DNA of 64,000 nt from Neostapfia colusana (GCA_030760725.1 JASWHV010000001.1:72685683-72749682), one strand, 5' to 3'; counted from the stretch's first letter, positions 46,403-60,130 are shown. Program-made: numbers and translations. Notes: a model not told the origin generated them from the letters alone.

Positions 46403-49400
46403 CCCAGCAGTCAGTGAGAGAAAAATTAAAAATCCGATCCTCTGTGGCTGTTGGATCCGGTGTGACTGCGCATATGGAACTGTGTAGACCCGTGTGTCTT
46501 TGTTTCAGCGAGTGACACGTAGCCCGGACCCACAGTCAGCGTTTAAACATTTTCAGAATTTCCAGTTTTCAGTTTAAACTTGGAAGAGTCACAACTTTGT
46601 GATGGAATGTCCAAAAATTGTCAAATAAATTTTGTTGGATTCCTCTAAGAGAGTACTATCCAGGGGTGCAGGCCAATATTTATAAAAATCCCTGGATTTT
46701 GTTCATTAATTCATATGTTGAATATTTGTAGGATTTATTCCAAGAGTTCTGTGTATTGTAAAATTTCCAATTTTGGGCAGGACATTCTTCCAAAAATAAT
46801 TGAACTCCAGTAAAAATTTCATAGGAATTGGACCTCATTTGCGTGGCCAAATGTGGTGTTAATTCCTTATGTCTCTGGAAAATTGGAAAATAGAACAGAG
46901 CTCATTTTCAGATTTTCCCAAATTCTTGTAAAGATCATATCTTTGTGTAGGTACCTCCACATTTAGTGATTCAAATTGGGTTAGATTCAGATTGAAATAC
47001 TCTATCCAAATATGCAACCCAATTTGTATAAAAGTCAACAATTAATTCTGGAAAATTCTTTGAAACTTATCAGTAATAGAATTTTAGAGGGAGTTTGGTT
47101 TATCCAAAAATCATCAAATTAGGCCAGAATAAACCTTAGGATGTTATTGAACTCGTGTAAAAATTTCAGCTCATTTGGAGTTGAATTGTGAGGGAGAATT
47201 CATATTTCAATGTACTGTGTTCAAATGAATACAGAGACTTTTCAGAAAATGTCCCAGAGTTGGAAAAATCATTTCTGGGCGATTCTTAGCTCCAAAAATC
47301 CTAGGAAAATTCTTGCAGACTCTATGAACTATAATTAAAATTTTAGTTCACTAAGTTGAGCATGAACATGAGAGTTAATTCAGAATTAATTTCTTTTTTT
47401 CTTAATTGCTTAGGGAATTGTTCTGAATAAAACAATCAATGAAAAGTGTTCATTTTTGGTACAGGACACTTTCATGTGACCAGTAATTCACATGCAAAAT
47501 TTCAGCTCAAATTGAGCCTTGTATCTTCCTGTACTTGTTCTCCAATCTTATCTATATGAGAAAAACATAGGGATTAGTGGAGAAATTATGGAAGATCCAA
47601 TTTCCTTCCACTTTAGCTGCAATTTGGCAAGATAAGTCTCTGTGTAGTGTATGACTTCCTGTAAAAATTTCGAAGTCATTGGAGATCAGGATCTATAGTT
47701 CTACCCAAATCATTCTAGCAACTTATATGTTCATTAGGGACTTAGCTAGGGATGTAATGAAACATCTAAGGTAGATTTAGTTCCTTTAATTTCTTTGCAC
47801 AACAGGGGCAACGATATAATCCTATAATCTCCATACATCCTATGTATTAAGAAGTTTTAATCTCTTAAGTCTTTAAATTGCATTATAAATGATTATGCAT
47901 ATACATGTCGATAGGGTTCACGACGACGGACTTCGGCGGAGTCATCCATTGACATGTGGATCGGTTGAGGAAATTCAGAAATATCAAGGGATCGAAGATC
48001 ACTAATTTCTATTATATACTACTACCCAGCAAAACAGGCAAGCTTCGGTTTGCATTAGCCATTTTATAAAGTCTTTTGCTTTGAGAACTTACTTTATGTA
48101 TCCACTTCAATTATGCACTGAGTCTTGTTTGAAAATCCAAATGCATAGACAAGAAAACTCTGGTTTGGGCTTAGGTTTTTAAACCTTGATTAGCTATTGC
48201 AATGCTAAGATAGTGTAGGATTCGGTACAAGTCGAGTAGTTGGAACTGCTCGCGAGAATAGGCTAGAGGAACACTACTCGGGTAAAGATAGCAAATGGAA
48301 CACATGGCAAGAAAAATGAGACCGAGCGGAGAGTAAGGGCAGCAGGACGTTGGGGGCCTGGGTGCCAAGCTCCACCTGTGTCGATTGAGGACTGAGCCGT
48401 GTGCGGGCCTGTTGAACAAGCTAGAACAGTACCAAAGACCTACCGGATATATGGGAACCGGGAAACTGATGTAATTCGGGTAGCTGGGTGTTGAGACATT
48501 GCTTGTCGTCCAGATGGTAGGTTGAGAGCTTGAGGTGTAAATCAGCTGGAGGCACTGTGGATGCGTGCGCAGAGACCTCTTGCTCAGGACGATAGGACCG
48601 GTTCAACATTTGGCTGACGGATGAAAGGTGGTCGCTTACGACGTCCGTGATGGTTGCTGTAGGCAACATCGAGTACGGGCGTACGTGACGGGTTATTCGG
48701 GTAACCCTGCCGGTGTAAATCGATTATAATCGCCATCCCTCGCGGTTAGTGAGTATCACTTGTTCACTGTACCGTGATGTAGAAAGAACAGGCTAGATGC
48801 ATGTTAAAATGTTGCTGGTTGAAAGATGGACTTTGATTGTTAATGATTTGCTGTAGTTTAGAGCTAATTAAAGTTACTTTCAACCTTAGGCAAAGCACAT
48901 GAGAGAAATGTGTTTCTTGTTTCATTACGGCTCTCTCATGTGTCTTGGCATGAGGTTTTCTCCACACTTGTTTCTAAAACTTGAAAGTAAGATCAAACTA
49001 AATAGGCGTGTCTTTTGCAACTTACCTTCCTAATTCACATTGCAATTCTAGCATATAGAGTTACATGTTTAAGTGAGACGGGTCAGTCTTTCTGAGCCTA
49101 TATGCTCAGCCTTGCTATATGAATGATTTGGCAGGTTAACCTCGGTGCTTATGAGAAGGTTGTCCGGTGAGACTCAGAGACTTCCGAGTCGTTTAACACG
49201 TGGAGAACCCGGCCGCTGCAGTATGACTTCGTGTTGCTAGCGAGAAGAGTCCGCGGGCTGGACCTCTTCCCGAGTGCTTAGTAGATATGAAACGTCAGAA
49301 TAAACTAGTCTTCCACTGTAGTTATTTGATGTAAATTATTTACAAAGAATATTTGTAAGCTTCCGCTTTTGATTTATGTAATACGTGTTCTTATATCTGT

Positions 49401-51662
49401 GCTGTTGGGTGCCGCGTATCACGGCACCACCCAATGCGATTCCTGGGCGAGTGGCACGACCCCATGATCGGGTGGTCGGGTCCCTCTCACAAAATTTCAG
49501 GTCATTTGGAGGGGTTCTAGTATTTGTTTTGGGATTAAAAGAGGAAGCCCTTGAATCTGAATTTAAATTTCAGTTTCAAATTTCAACTTGCTCAATTTGC
49601 AACTTTGGTTCCACAAATGTGTTCTCCACATTTGGATTAGCTGCCATACCAAAGTTCAGAATTATTTGAGTTGGTTTGCTATGTTTTTTGAACAATGCAA
49701 ATGGAGAATTCAAATTCAAATAACCAAACTCAACTCAAATTCCACCCTAGAATTCAAATCAGTTGGAATTCAAATTTTAAAACCATGATTTTGAGGTGAA
49801 GCAAAGCTTTTAAATATGAGTAGCTGTGGGAAATTTTTGATTAAGAAATTAAGGGGTGGGAACCATCTGTCAGCCACACAACCAATACAAACCGACCCTG
49901 TTTTTTGTTTCTCTCGGGTGCGGACGGGCGCAGCAGGCCGCCGGAGCCGACCTCGGCCGATTTTCTCCAGTGCCACCTCCTGCTACCCGATATTTTGCTC
50001 GGCCTGATCACCACAGAGCATGCACCGAAGCTACTTCGCTTCCTCCATTCGCTCTCGAGCCTCGGTTGTTGCCTCGCGAAGAACACAGCCGCTCGGTTCC
50101 TTCCCGATCAACCAAAGCAACCCGAGCATGGTTTCTCGAGCGTTACACAGCAAAAATCATCACCAATACGTGCTCTAGCCATCCACCATCCCTACTCCTT
50201 CGGTTTCTGCCCATTGGAGCTCGAAATTTCCGGAGTTGTAGCTGTGCTGCAGTGAACACCGAAGGTTCCCACTTTCGGTCGCCGTGGACAGCCCGTACCA
50301 AGGAAGATCAAGCTCAAGTGAGCCACTCCCTCGGTGTACCCATGAACTGAGCTGCTCACCCCCAAAACTCAGCCCAAGCCGTGACTCCTCGGAGGAGAAT
50401 ATGGAAATATTTCCCCGGCCGGCGCAACTCGACCCCGAGGTAAAGATTTGCAAAATTCATCTTCAATTCATGTTGTGAGTGGTTCATACTTCGCACACTG
50501 GTTCTAAACTAGCTAGTGCCCTTCCTCCCTTGATTCTAGGCCGGGAAATTAAGTGTAGAGCGAGAATTCCATGTTCTTGCTGCGGGAAAACTTCGGACCA
50601 CTTCGGGCGCACGGTGCCGATGGGTTTGGAGGGCTCCCCCGTGGATTTAGTTGCCATGTCTAGCTTCTACATCTCCCACTTGTGCTCTAGAAACCGAGAG
50701 CCGATCGTTTGGTGGGGAAATGAAGCATCCCGACCTCGCCGGAGCCCAAACCCTTGCTGTCACCGGTGCGCACGTATTTCCAGCGAGTTTCGGCCGCCGG
50801 CGAAACCACCATCGTGCTCAGCAGGTTGGAAAATAGGGGGGCGGCGACTATGGAGCCGGGAGGTGGACGGAAAGGCCGTTCCGGCCACCCTATCCGGAGG
50901 GCGCCGCCGGGTCCTGTGTTTTGGCGCGAGGTGGAAGAGAATGCTGACATGTGGGGCCCGGCCGTAGCATTTAAACATTTCCAGGATTTTCCTATTTCAG
51001 TACAAACTTTAAAGAGACATAACTTTGTGTAGGAATTTTCACAAATTGTCAAACAAATTCTGTTGGATTCCTCTCAGAGAATACTATCCAGGGGTGCAGC
51101 CCAATGGTTCTGTTTATTGGAAAATCTCTGGATTTGGCTCATTAATTCATTTAAGGAAAATGTTGTAGGAATTTTCACAGGAGTTCTATTTATTGGAAAA
51201 TTGCCAAATTTGGGCAGAACATTCTTCCACAAATCCTTGAAGTCCAGTAAAAATTTCAGAGGCATTGGACCTCATTTGCTTGGCCAAATGTGGTGTCCAA
51301 CCTTTATGTCTCTGCAAAATGGGAAAAATAAAAAGAGACATTTTCAGATTTTACCCAAACTTGAAAAACACATATCTCTCTGTTGGTAGCTCCAAAAATG
51401 GTGAAACAAATTTTTTTAGAACCATGGATACTTACCCTAATTAGATATTCCACTGTTAGACATGTTAAAACTCCAGATTTGGGCTCAAAAGTCAGAGAAG
51501 CCTTGTACTTATGGGAATTTTGCTCAGATCATCCTTAGAGAGTCTAGTATCCACTGGAAAAAATCACAAAGCCAATTAAGGAACATAAAAAGAAGTAGCT
51601 ACGAATAGAAGTTAATTCTTATACTTCATTTGCACTTATACATATATTTTGCTACATTTCAT

Positions 51663-51744
51663 ATAGTGACTGAAGTTGAGGACGCACTGAAGCCGTTGGA
51701 CGTCCCCCCACCAGACGCTGACTTTCCATTTAACTTGCAATCAG
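51663..51744 (+). CDS. Candidate LTR small gene, exon 1 (C 3' LTR)
   Basis: Frame equivalent to 15062-15140 in A (I/V-TEVED start, DFPFN near the end), open to the TCAG/GCAAGC donor in the same phase. The ATG of A is missing (CATATAGTG instead of CATGATAGTG), so this copy lacks an obvious start. Confidence 0.4.
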
Positions 51745-52826
51745 GCAAGCCCCGGTTCGCATTTAAGTACTTTTGCAAAGTTTTCATTTGTATCACTTAT
51801 GTTTAGGGTGTAATGCTTGCATTAGAGTTAGGGTAATTAAAACCCCACTTGCATAACCTTTAAATCCTATGGAGAGTTGGGTAGTTTACATACTCGACGA
51901 GTATAGAATGCCATGATAATGTTCTTAGGATCTCGGTAGAAGTCGAGTGGTTGTAATCTACTCGCGAGATAGGCATTTATTCACACGGTATGGAAACAGG
52001 TAGATAATGGCTTAAGATTGTGAAACTCAGACCCAGCATGGGAGATAGGATGCAGCGAGCGGAGGTCTCACGTGCGTAGCCCTGTTGGTGTCGATTGAGG
52101 ACCGAGCCGTGTGCGGCCCTGCTGGACATGTATCAAACAGTACCGGATGCATACTCTCATATGGGAACCAGGAAACTGATATAATTGGTTAACCTAGGTG
52201 CCAAGGCTTACCCAACCATTTTATAGGAGTGGGTTGAGGGTAGCAAGGTGTAAATATGCCGGTGGGCACAAACACGCTCCACGCGGGTACCTCCTGCCCG
52301 TTACGGATGGACCGGTTCGGCATTTGAGTTGTCTTTGAAAGGCTGTTGCATAAAACAGAGTAGGAAGGTGTGAAGCACCACACTTCTGAATGTGGGTGTA
52401 TGTGATGTGTTATCCGCGTGTGTCCTGATTGCAATCACCGTCCCTCGCGGTTATTTGATTACTGCTTGTTCACTGCGCTGTGACGTAGTAAGAATTGAAA
52501 TAAGCCAACTGAATATGCTGCAATGAACTATTAATGTCTTGAAACCCTGCATGCTGTAGTTGTAGAGCCAATTAAGTTTATCTTCCACTTTGGGCATCAC
52601 CACATCGGAGGAAAGTGTTTCTTGTTTGATTGTGGACTTCCAATGTGAGGTCATCCTAAGGCTCATTAAACTGCTGCTATAAAAACTGAAAGTAAGGATT
52701 AACATATATGGGTGTCTTTATTGCAATGTTTTTATCCCATATTACTAATCCCTGCATGTAGAGTTCCATCGGTTAATCCTTGCTGAGCCATCGTGCTCAC
52801 GGTTGCAATATTTGAGCTGTGTGCAG

Positions 52827-52912
52827 GTGAGAGCTATGAGGACGGTTCCGAGGACGAGGCGATGCCCCCGTCGGGGTACACGGCCGAGCTGGAGCCCTGC
52901 ACGCCGCCGTGA
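52827..52912 (+). CDS. Candidate LTR small gene, exon 2 (C 3' LTR)
   Basis: After GTGTGCAG the frame reads Gly-Glu-Ser-Tyr-Glu-Asp and ends EPCTPP, TGA 52910-52912. Relative to A, three visible changes: AGT/AGC and CCA/CCC are synonymous and one is Glu to Asp. Confidence 0.5.
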
Positions 52913-53164
52913 TCTCCGGTTGCATGTTGCTAGTGTGTAGCGTCCCCGGGCTGGACGGCTGCACTTTTGCTTGGTTAGTATGAGATACTAGTTATTTATA
53001 TTACTTCCGCTGTATACTTAAGTTTGTAAAAGACTCCCGCTGTTTTATGTAAAATAAAAGTTTGTTTGTTGTTCATATTCTTTTCTGTGTGCTGTTGGGT
53101 GCCGCATCGCACGGTACCACCCTCTGCGATCCCGGAGTGGGTGAACCACGGGGTGGTCCCCACA

Positions 53165-53169
53165 ATGAT
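53165..53169. repeat. Target-site duplication of C, right (ATGAT)
   Basis: Partner of 36992-36996. Confidence 0.9.
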
Positions 53170-54620
53170 GTCAATCCGCAAGCTATCTAGGATGATAAGA
53201 GTAGTAGGATATATCTGCCCATCCAAACATATAGGCTCTCGAGCAACGATTCTGCCAGCTGTCCTACTACCTCCCGGTGAATTAATCTGATAAGATGCGG
53301 CCAAGGTGGTTGATGGTATTTGGTGCTTAACCACATAATATTTGCTGATAAAATCAGGTGTGGCACCCGAGTCGAACAACACGAACATGGGCTGATCACG
53401 TAGGCTGAACATACCCGCAAACACGGGTTCTCCTACGGGAACGTCTTCAACTGCCATATAGTTTACGTTTCCCACTTTCAGTGCTGTCCTCCTTGGCTGA
53501 CCAAGGAATTTCTTTGCAGCTTGAGATGACTTGTGACTGCTGCTTTGCTGGGTCACTTGACCCTACTGAGGAATATGCTCTACATCGCTACAAGTACCGT
53601 AGGATGCGAGCTCAGGATCTTCACAATATGGAAGTGGTTGATATACTTGTGCACTTTGCTGAGGTGGGGTGCACAAATACTCATTTCCTGCTGCTGCAAC
53701 AGTGGCTGAACATCCATGGTTGAATATGGACAGAATTGGATCTGAGGTGGTCGGTCAAATGACTGAATTTCCATCCCTGATGGTAAGCAATATATCACTG
53801 GTTGTTCTGGAGGATAATCACCCGTACTTTCCAGTGATAATTTTCTCTTCATCTTACTTTCTTTATGCTCAAGTTCAGCTATTTCTTGAATCATAGGGGC
53901 ATTGACTAACTTGCTATAATTCCCTTTATTGCATTGTACCACTTTCGGCCGAAGCTTCATGTTGAGGCCTCGGAAAAAGTAATGACACTTCATCGTATCT
54001 TTATCTACATAAGCGGATGGATATTGTACTAAATGATTAAATTCCGTAAAGTACTCCATAACACTCATCCCTTCTTGCTTAAGTTCATTGAATTCCTCCA
54101 CTCTGGTTTGGACGATGCCCTCATGGATATGACGTGCACGGAAAGCCTCACGGAACTCCGTCCACGTCACACGATGGCCTTCAGCAATTTTAGCAAGATA
54201 CTCTGACCACCAAGCCCCAGCGGATCTATGAAGTTGCTGAGCGGCAAATAAAGCCTTCTCATATTCATCACACTGGAGCATTCCTAATTTAGATTCAATC
54301 ACCCGGAGCCAATGATCTTCCTCCAAGGCTTCTTTAGCTTCCGAGAATACCGGTGGTTGTCTTGCTAGAAAATTCAGATAAGTATTCAGTGTGGGATTAC
54401 GCTGCAAGGTCTCCTGTTGGATGCCTTGCTGCACCAACATGTCAAGAGACTCAGCCATTTTTCCCAATACCTCCGCCCGTCCGGTTGATGATTGGCGGTG
54501 ATCATCGCTGCGACGAATCATTTCCATCATGGCTGGAACCACCAACCTCATAGCCGGAATGAGTATGACCCATACTACAAGAGCGAGCAATTTACGGTTA
54601 ATATCCAAGATTGTACTCAA
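53170..54620 (-). pseudogene. Element B gag and protease
   Basis: The longest frame starts at ATG 54620 (a later Met around MRLVVP could be the true start). The capsid-like gag shows ARQPPVFSEAKEALEED and AGAWWSEYLAKIAEGHRVTW, as in A. Near 53600-53700 the frame shifts and I find no CCHC knuckle in any frame there. The protease frame then runs from 53556 with FVLFDSGATPDF; its Asp-Ser-Gly codons are the complement of 53365-53373. The frame reads on through ATGAT into the C insertion and resumes at 36991. One stop (TAG near 53560) and one shift disable it. Confidence 0.8.
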
Positions 54621-56348
54621 CTTGAACTCAAAATCATTAACCGCAAAAGCATCACATCAACAGTGCAGCATACATGAAATGGAACAAGGTTTTTGACAAT
54701 TCCAAAATATAACCAACGATCGTTCAAGTTTGTCAAACACTTAAATTAACAGCAAGGAATGATGAAAGATAACTAATGAATATGTTATGGAACTTAGAGA
54801 AGTATGAAAACCTTCATGTCCACAACAAGTCTCAAGTTACATCGGCAATTAACAGTGCTCTGTTCAGAATTACCATTTGGCCTTAATCCCAGAATTTGAT
54901 TATGAAAATGGCAGTTTCATGTCTCAAGGTGAATATATAGATAACTTCAACATCTTTCCAACGAGTATTTATTTGCCTTCATATCAATTCTGGATCAGGA
55001 GTTATGATATTTCAAAGTTGACAGAATTCTGGGACAATTTTGACAGCACCTCCTCTGAAAGTGTCTGTTTTGTGAGCAAGATTTCATAAAGTTCTACCCC
55101 AAATCTGCAGAAACTTTGAACTACAAAGTCGTAGCACATATCACAAACTTTCCAACGGTGCCTTATATGACCCTTAGAGATTTTCCTACCAGAAGTTATG
55201 GTCGAGATACATAAAATTCCAGAGAGCATTTTAGGGCTGCCCTGTTTCTGGAGAGTTAATACTCATCTGAGATTTTTCATCCATTTGGAGGGAGATTCTG
55301 TTCTGGGATTATACAGAAAAGTTGTAGAAGACTTCAAAACCTTTCACGAAATGTATCCCTCACCTCCATTGGTTCAACCAATCAAAAGTTATGTCCTGTT
55401 CAAGTTTAGCAAAAATTCTGCCGAAAACAGGGGAGATTGTTTCTGTCTTTTAGAATGAATCTATACCCCCAATTGACTCTTAGTTCAATATAGGAGTTCA
55501 TTAACCCCTAATGGAATCCTAGACTCCAAATATACTATTTTCATTGAAAACTTTTTTTTTCATGCAGTTGAAAACATATCACGGTACTACGTTTCCTCAC
55601 CAAATCAAAAATCCTAACCGGCATTATACCGGCATATACGTCTCAAATGGTGGCACTAACACGATCACTCACACACGATTTCTAAACGACATGTTCTACT
55701 CGTGGTTAAGTACCTGCAGAAAAACAATCAATAATGAAGCACACAAGAGGGTTGTCATTTCAGGAAGGTCCATATCATAGTAAAAACATACGCCCCGTAT
55801 CATTGCCATACGGGTCGTTCTTGAGTCAAGCCACGTCTCAAGGTACATGATCGGGTTATTCACCACCCGACGGGGGCTCCACACCTTTGCAATAAAGCAC
55901 ATCGGTGGAACATCGCTTTCGTAAGACTCATAGGACATGAAGAGTCCTAGATAACATACTTCACGTTACAAACCACATGATGGGGTCTCCTCCTCTTGCC
56001 CCTGGGTTTGCGCACTGGAGGCTAGTTCATTTCATATGTCTCAAAGACATGAAGAGTCTTAGAAAACATATTCACTCCCCATCCATCGCTGAATGGGAAA
56101 TCCCACACTACTTTCCTTATATGGGGGAGCTAATCGAAATTGATCCGCTTTCGGTTTCCTTACCATGCATAACTCCACGTAGGTGCGTCATTACAGAAAT
56201 GAAATACTAAATAGTAACACAAGTTAGCTTGCCACCTTAAGTAACTATGCTACTAATAGTCCTTATGTGGGCATACTATACATTCCTCACTCTTATACTT
56301 CTAAATTTCAAAAAATATGCTCTTTTCATGCGTCCTATTCCCAATGCG
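54621..56348 (-). other. Leader of element B
   Basis: 1.7 kb between gag and primer site on the minus strand. No recognisable protein; equivalent in position to the A and D leaders. Confidence 0.6.
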
Positions 56349-56360
56349 GCTCTGATACCA
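56349..56360 (-). other. Primer-binding site of B (initiator Met tRNA)
   Basis: TGGTATCAGAGC on the minus strand, four bases from the 5' LTR. Confidence 0.9.
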
Positions 56361-56364
56361 CGCC

Positions 56365-59300
56365 TGTGGGGAACCCCTTCCGGCATCCACACTCCAGGAT
56401 ACATATTGGGTGGTGCGGTGCGATGCAACACCAAACAGCATACACGAAAAGGACCATAAACATACAAAGTCTTTATTTATCAAGATAGTGTCATTTACAA
56501 CATAATGTATCACGAAGGTACACGCAGCAAAATATACATACACACTTACTCTTGGTCCTAACTATGCAAAAGAGAAGACGTCCAGCCCGCGGACGCTTCT
56601 TACTAGCTTCAACAAAGGTGAGTACAGCGGCAGGGTTTCCGGTGAGTCTCCGATGTCTCACCGAACAACCATCTTCATAGCAAATTTTATATAACCTGCA
56701 AAACACTAATAATGCAACTGTGAGCTTGAAAGCTCAGCAAGACTTAACCGACACTCCTAACCATGAAACTCTACATGCAGGGATTAATAATATAGGACAG
56801 TATATTGCAATAAAAACCATGCCTACATGTGAATCCTTACTTCCAGTTTTATAGCAGCAGATTAATGTGCCTTAGGCAGCCCTCACATCGGAAGTCGACA
56901 ATCAAGCAAGAAACACTTTCCTCCGATGTGGTTATGCCCAAAGTGGAAGATAAACTTAGTGAGATCTACAACTATAGCATACATGGTTTGCAATACAATG
57001 AACTTAAGAACTTCACAACAGCAATGATTCATCTCACTTCATCTGGAAGTAATTACTACATCACAATGCAGTGAACAAGTGTTACTCATATAACCGCGAG
57101 GGACGGTCATTCGAATCAGGACACACTCGGAACACACAATACATACACCCCGCCTCGAAAGACTCAGACTAGAGCTCTTTCTTACGTTGTATGCAGCAAC
57201 CTTTCACCCATCACTCCAATGCCGAACCAGTTCTGCCGACCCATCAGAAGGGCCACTACCTGGAACACGTCGAAGTTGCTCCGCTAGTGGGTTTACACAT
57301 CTGACACCAACCCCCAAAGGACGGCCGTATAAGTTTCGACACGAGAGTACCCGAGTTACATTGGTTTCCTGGACCCCATAATTCTAGTATGCATTGTACT
57401 GTTCAAACTTGCTCAGCCGGGCGGCATACGCATCGGTCCTTAACCGGCACAAACAGAGCTACGGCAACACAGGCTCAACGTCCTGCTGCTCTTACTCTCT
57501 GCTCGGTCTCATTTTCCATTACAGGCATTTAATTCTCTAGAATCATACCCCGTTGAACCAAAATCCTAACCTCGCGAGTAGCTTCTAACTATCCGACTTG
57601 TACCGGACCCTATACAACTTAAGCCTAGACTAAACTACACGAAGGTAACCTGTTCTACCCTTTAACTCCAAGGGTTTGTGGGTTATGCATTTGGAGTATC
57701 AATCACCTTGACCTAATGCACAATACATACTAGACCCATAAAAGTGATACCAAGTTAAATATAAGTAAAAGCTGTTAAATTCAAACCGGGGCTTGCCTTA
57801 TGTTGCTGCAGGTTTAATCCTAACTTAAAGTCAGTAGCTTTGCGATGAGTAAAGCTTCAAGTTTCTGCTCCGAGTCGAGTTCTTCGTCGAACTCCTACGT
57901 CGTATTTCCTACCAACATGAATATGCACAGTTTTATATTGCAAGTAAAGACATTATAAAAAAAGGGTTTTATGACTTGAAGAGTTCAGATTAACTAATAA
58001 TCGAGATTTAGGTTTGGCTATGGGATGGAACAGGGACAGAACATGTTGAGCAGTTGATGGTTGGACTAAATTCCAAAGAGCTATATAATGGACATACATA
58101 TTAAGATGGAAAGAATTAGCAGAAAACTGGAGAAGATGACCTCAACTTGCTCTAAAATTTTTACAGTGGTCCATAGATCATCCAGAGGTATGGCTTGCAA
58201 AATTTCAGACAAAGTTAATGTAAGATGTGTCCTAAAGAATTTTCTTAGCTATTTGGCTTCTCTGAATTCCTATGGAAATTCTAGGATCTTGTCATGCTCC
58301 AAATTTGGTTTTTCCGAAACTTGGGAGTCTTATGAGTCTATAGGACTTGGTTTCATTATTTTTGGAGCTTCCTACACAGAGATACGGAATTTACAAGATG
58401 GAGCTAAAAGCTGGAAAATTGATTCTGTGATTTTTTCCTAATTTTCAGAAACATACAAGATCTAATCATCATTTGGCCAAGAAAATGAGGTCCAATGCCT
58501 CTGAAATTCTTACTGGAGTTCAAGTATTTTTGGGAGAATGTCCTATCCAAATTTGGGAATTTTACAATACATAGAACTCCTGCAATTAATTCCCTAAAAT
58601 TTTCCTTAATTGAATTATTGAGCCAAATCCAAGGATTTTCATAAAAATTGGGATGCACCCCTGGATAGTACTCACTGAGAGGAATCCCATGGAATGTATT
58701 TCATAATTTTTGGAGGTGCCTATCAAAAGTTATGAGCAAATGAAGTTGGAAGAAAATTTGAACCGAAATTGGGAAAATTTTAAACTGCTGCCGGTGGGGC
58801 CCACCCCTTTTCTTCAACCTCGCGCCATCAGCGGCTAGGGTGGTGGCGTGCGGCGGTGGGCGCCGGTGAGACTCGCCGGAAGTGCCCTCCCGACCTCCCC
58901 TTGGCCACAAACTCACCGCCCCTCCCTTTAGGAGCACAGGGAACTCATCCCCGGGGTCAGCCGAGGCCCCTGACCACGGGAAATGGGTCGGCGACGAGTG
59001 GCGCCGGCGGCTTGACTTAGGCACCATCGAACTCCACCCACAGTGGATCATTTGCTTCAAATTTTCTTCCTAGAGCACCGTGGTGGATCGCTTGTAACCG
59101 GCATGAGCTCAAATCAGCTCAAAAGTAGCTGCAAATAGGAGTTCATCGGCGACCTAGGGCCAAAATCGGTGCCGGCTCGGATTTTTTGAAGAACAGCGCC
59201 TACACTTGATGATTTTCCATGTTTTTTGATCCTAGAGGAGCGTGGGAGGGTCTAGATCATTTCTATAGCTCAGCCTAAGTGATGGTGGATTGATTCCTAC

Positions 59301-60130
59301 GAATTTTGAAGGTTTGTGCAGCTCGGTCCTATGAACACCGAATTACTAAAAAGCAAAATTCATTCTCGGTATTGCACGAGAGGAGGAGTGGTTTGCACGT
59401 GAGTTCGAGCAATTGAAGACGGTCTTCTTTTCTGTAGGGAGTTTGCCACGAAAAGGTTCGTAGCGTCCGGGCACCGTGGAACAGAGAGAGTCGGGCGACG
59501 TTGAGTTTCGTTCGGGACTAAGCGAGGCAGAGGGTGGAGCGAGGGTGAGGAAGATCGTTCACATGATCAAGTTGCCCGCTTATCCTTCGGCTGCCGGGGA
59601 AAACTAGCAGGAGGTGGCACGGTGCAGCGTCGGTTGGCGACCGAACGCCGGGGAGGTGGCGCGCTCTCATGACAAAACGAAGAACAGAGACCTTTTGCTT
59701 CTTCAGTGAGTGACATGTGGGGTCCAGTTCTCCCCCTTATCCCCCAATTCCATTTGACTTAGCAAATGAGCCCCAAATTTGATAAAAATTGGAGGATAGG
59801 CCAAAAGGAATATGAGAAACACAATGGTGCACTCAAATTTGAATTTAGGTGAAGTCAGAATTTGAAACTGATGTTTAAATTCAAATTCGAATTGTCTCCT
59901 GTTTTAATTCCAACAAATAGGAAATCCTTTCCAATATGATCTGAAATTTTGCCGGGCTACACGTGGATGTGTGGAGAACCAAATGGTAGATTTAGGTTTC
60001 CGTGTTTGGACATTTTTACATGTTTACTTTAGCATTTGGAGCTCACACCTTTGTATTCAAAAATTTAAATTCCCTCACATTTTCTCGGTGTGATTTGCAG
60101 CTCCACTTGCTAGAATTTTGGGATTTCACA
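56365..60130 (-). mobile_element. Element B 5' LTR
   Basis: Pairs with 30122-33879. The hairpin arms here are TGAGCTT and AAGCTCA (56721-56736), then a TTTTGCAG acceptor at 56696 on the minus strand. The frame after it starts Gly-Tyr, not GExY, and ends after 12 codons. Confidence 0.9.

Larger units (their letters stand above)
38911..49489 (+). mobile_element. Element D, chromovirus-like, 5' truncated
   Basis: 5' LTR remnant 38911-40025, primer site, internal region 40026-44547, 3' LTR 44548-49489. The right flank CAAAA (49490-49494) fits the C LTR target; the left copy was lost in the deletion that removed the 5' LTR start. The LTR pieces differ by several percent by eye. Gag is mostly absent, RT has a lost catalytic Asp and the integrase core is deleted. 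Confidence 0.85.
44548..49489 (+). mobile_element. Element D 3' LTR (4.94 kb, with SINE)
   Basis: Starts TGTAAAGGTCCC after purine tract GGAGGGAGGAA and ends CCCTCTCA. An ACAG/GCAAGC site lies at 48037/48038 and the acceptor at 49134. Frames in the GC-rich zone 45200-46400 are not gene-like. A 169-bp SINE interrupts it at 46234-46402. Confidence 0.85.
36997..53164 (+). mobile_element. Element C, LTR remnants with later insertions
   Basis: Outer ends TGTAAAATCCCC and GTCCCCACA match element A's LTR ends, and the flanks share ATGAT. Only the first 788 bp of the 5' LTR (36997-37784) and the 3' LTR from about its base 200 on (49490-53164) remain. These two pieces overlap by ~590 bp of LTR sequence, so two LTRs were once present and the internal region was lost. 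E' sits in the 5' LTR and D in the 3' LTR. Confidence 0.8.
49490..53164 (+). mobile_element. Element C 3' LTR, lacking its first ~200 bp
   Basis: Resumes the C LTR at AAAATTTCAGGTCATTTGG, after the D insertion. It contains the GC-rich zone, the exon 1 frame (from about 51663), donor TCAG/GCAAGC (51744/51745), hairpin (52784-52799), acceptor (52826), exon 2, AATAAA (53053-53058) and end GTCCCCACA. Confidence 0.85.
30122..60130 (-). mobile_element. Element B, chromovirus-like, minus strand, hosting element C
   Basis: LTRs at 30122-33879 (3') and 56365-60130 (5'), primer site and polypurine tract in minus orientation, 5-bp TSD CAAAG. Span 30.0 kb, of which 16.17 kb is the later insertion C, leaving about 13.8 kb. 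In the first 240 bases the LTRs differ at roughly 7% of sites by eye, so B is clearly older than A. Coding order on the minus strand: gag, protease (53170-54620), then RT, RNase H, integrase, chromodomain (33948-36991). Confidence 0.9.
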
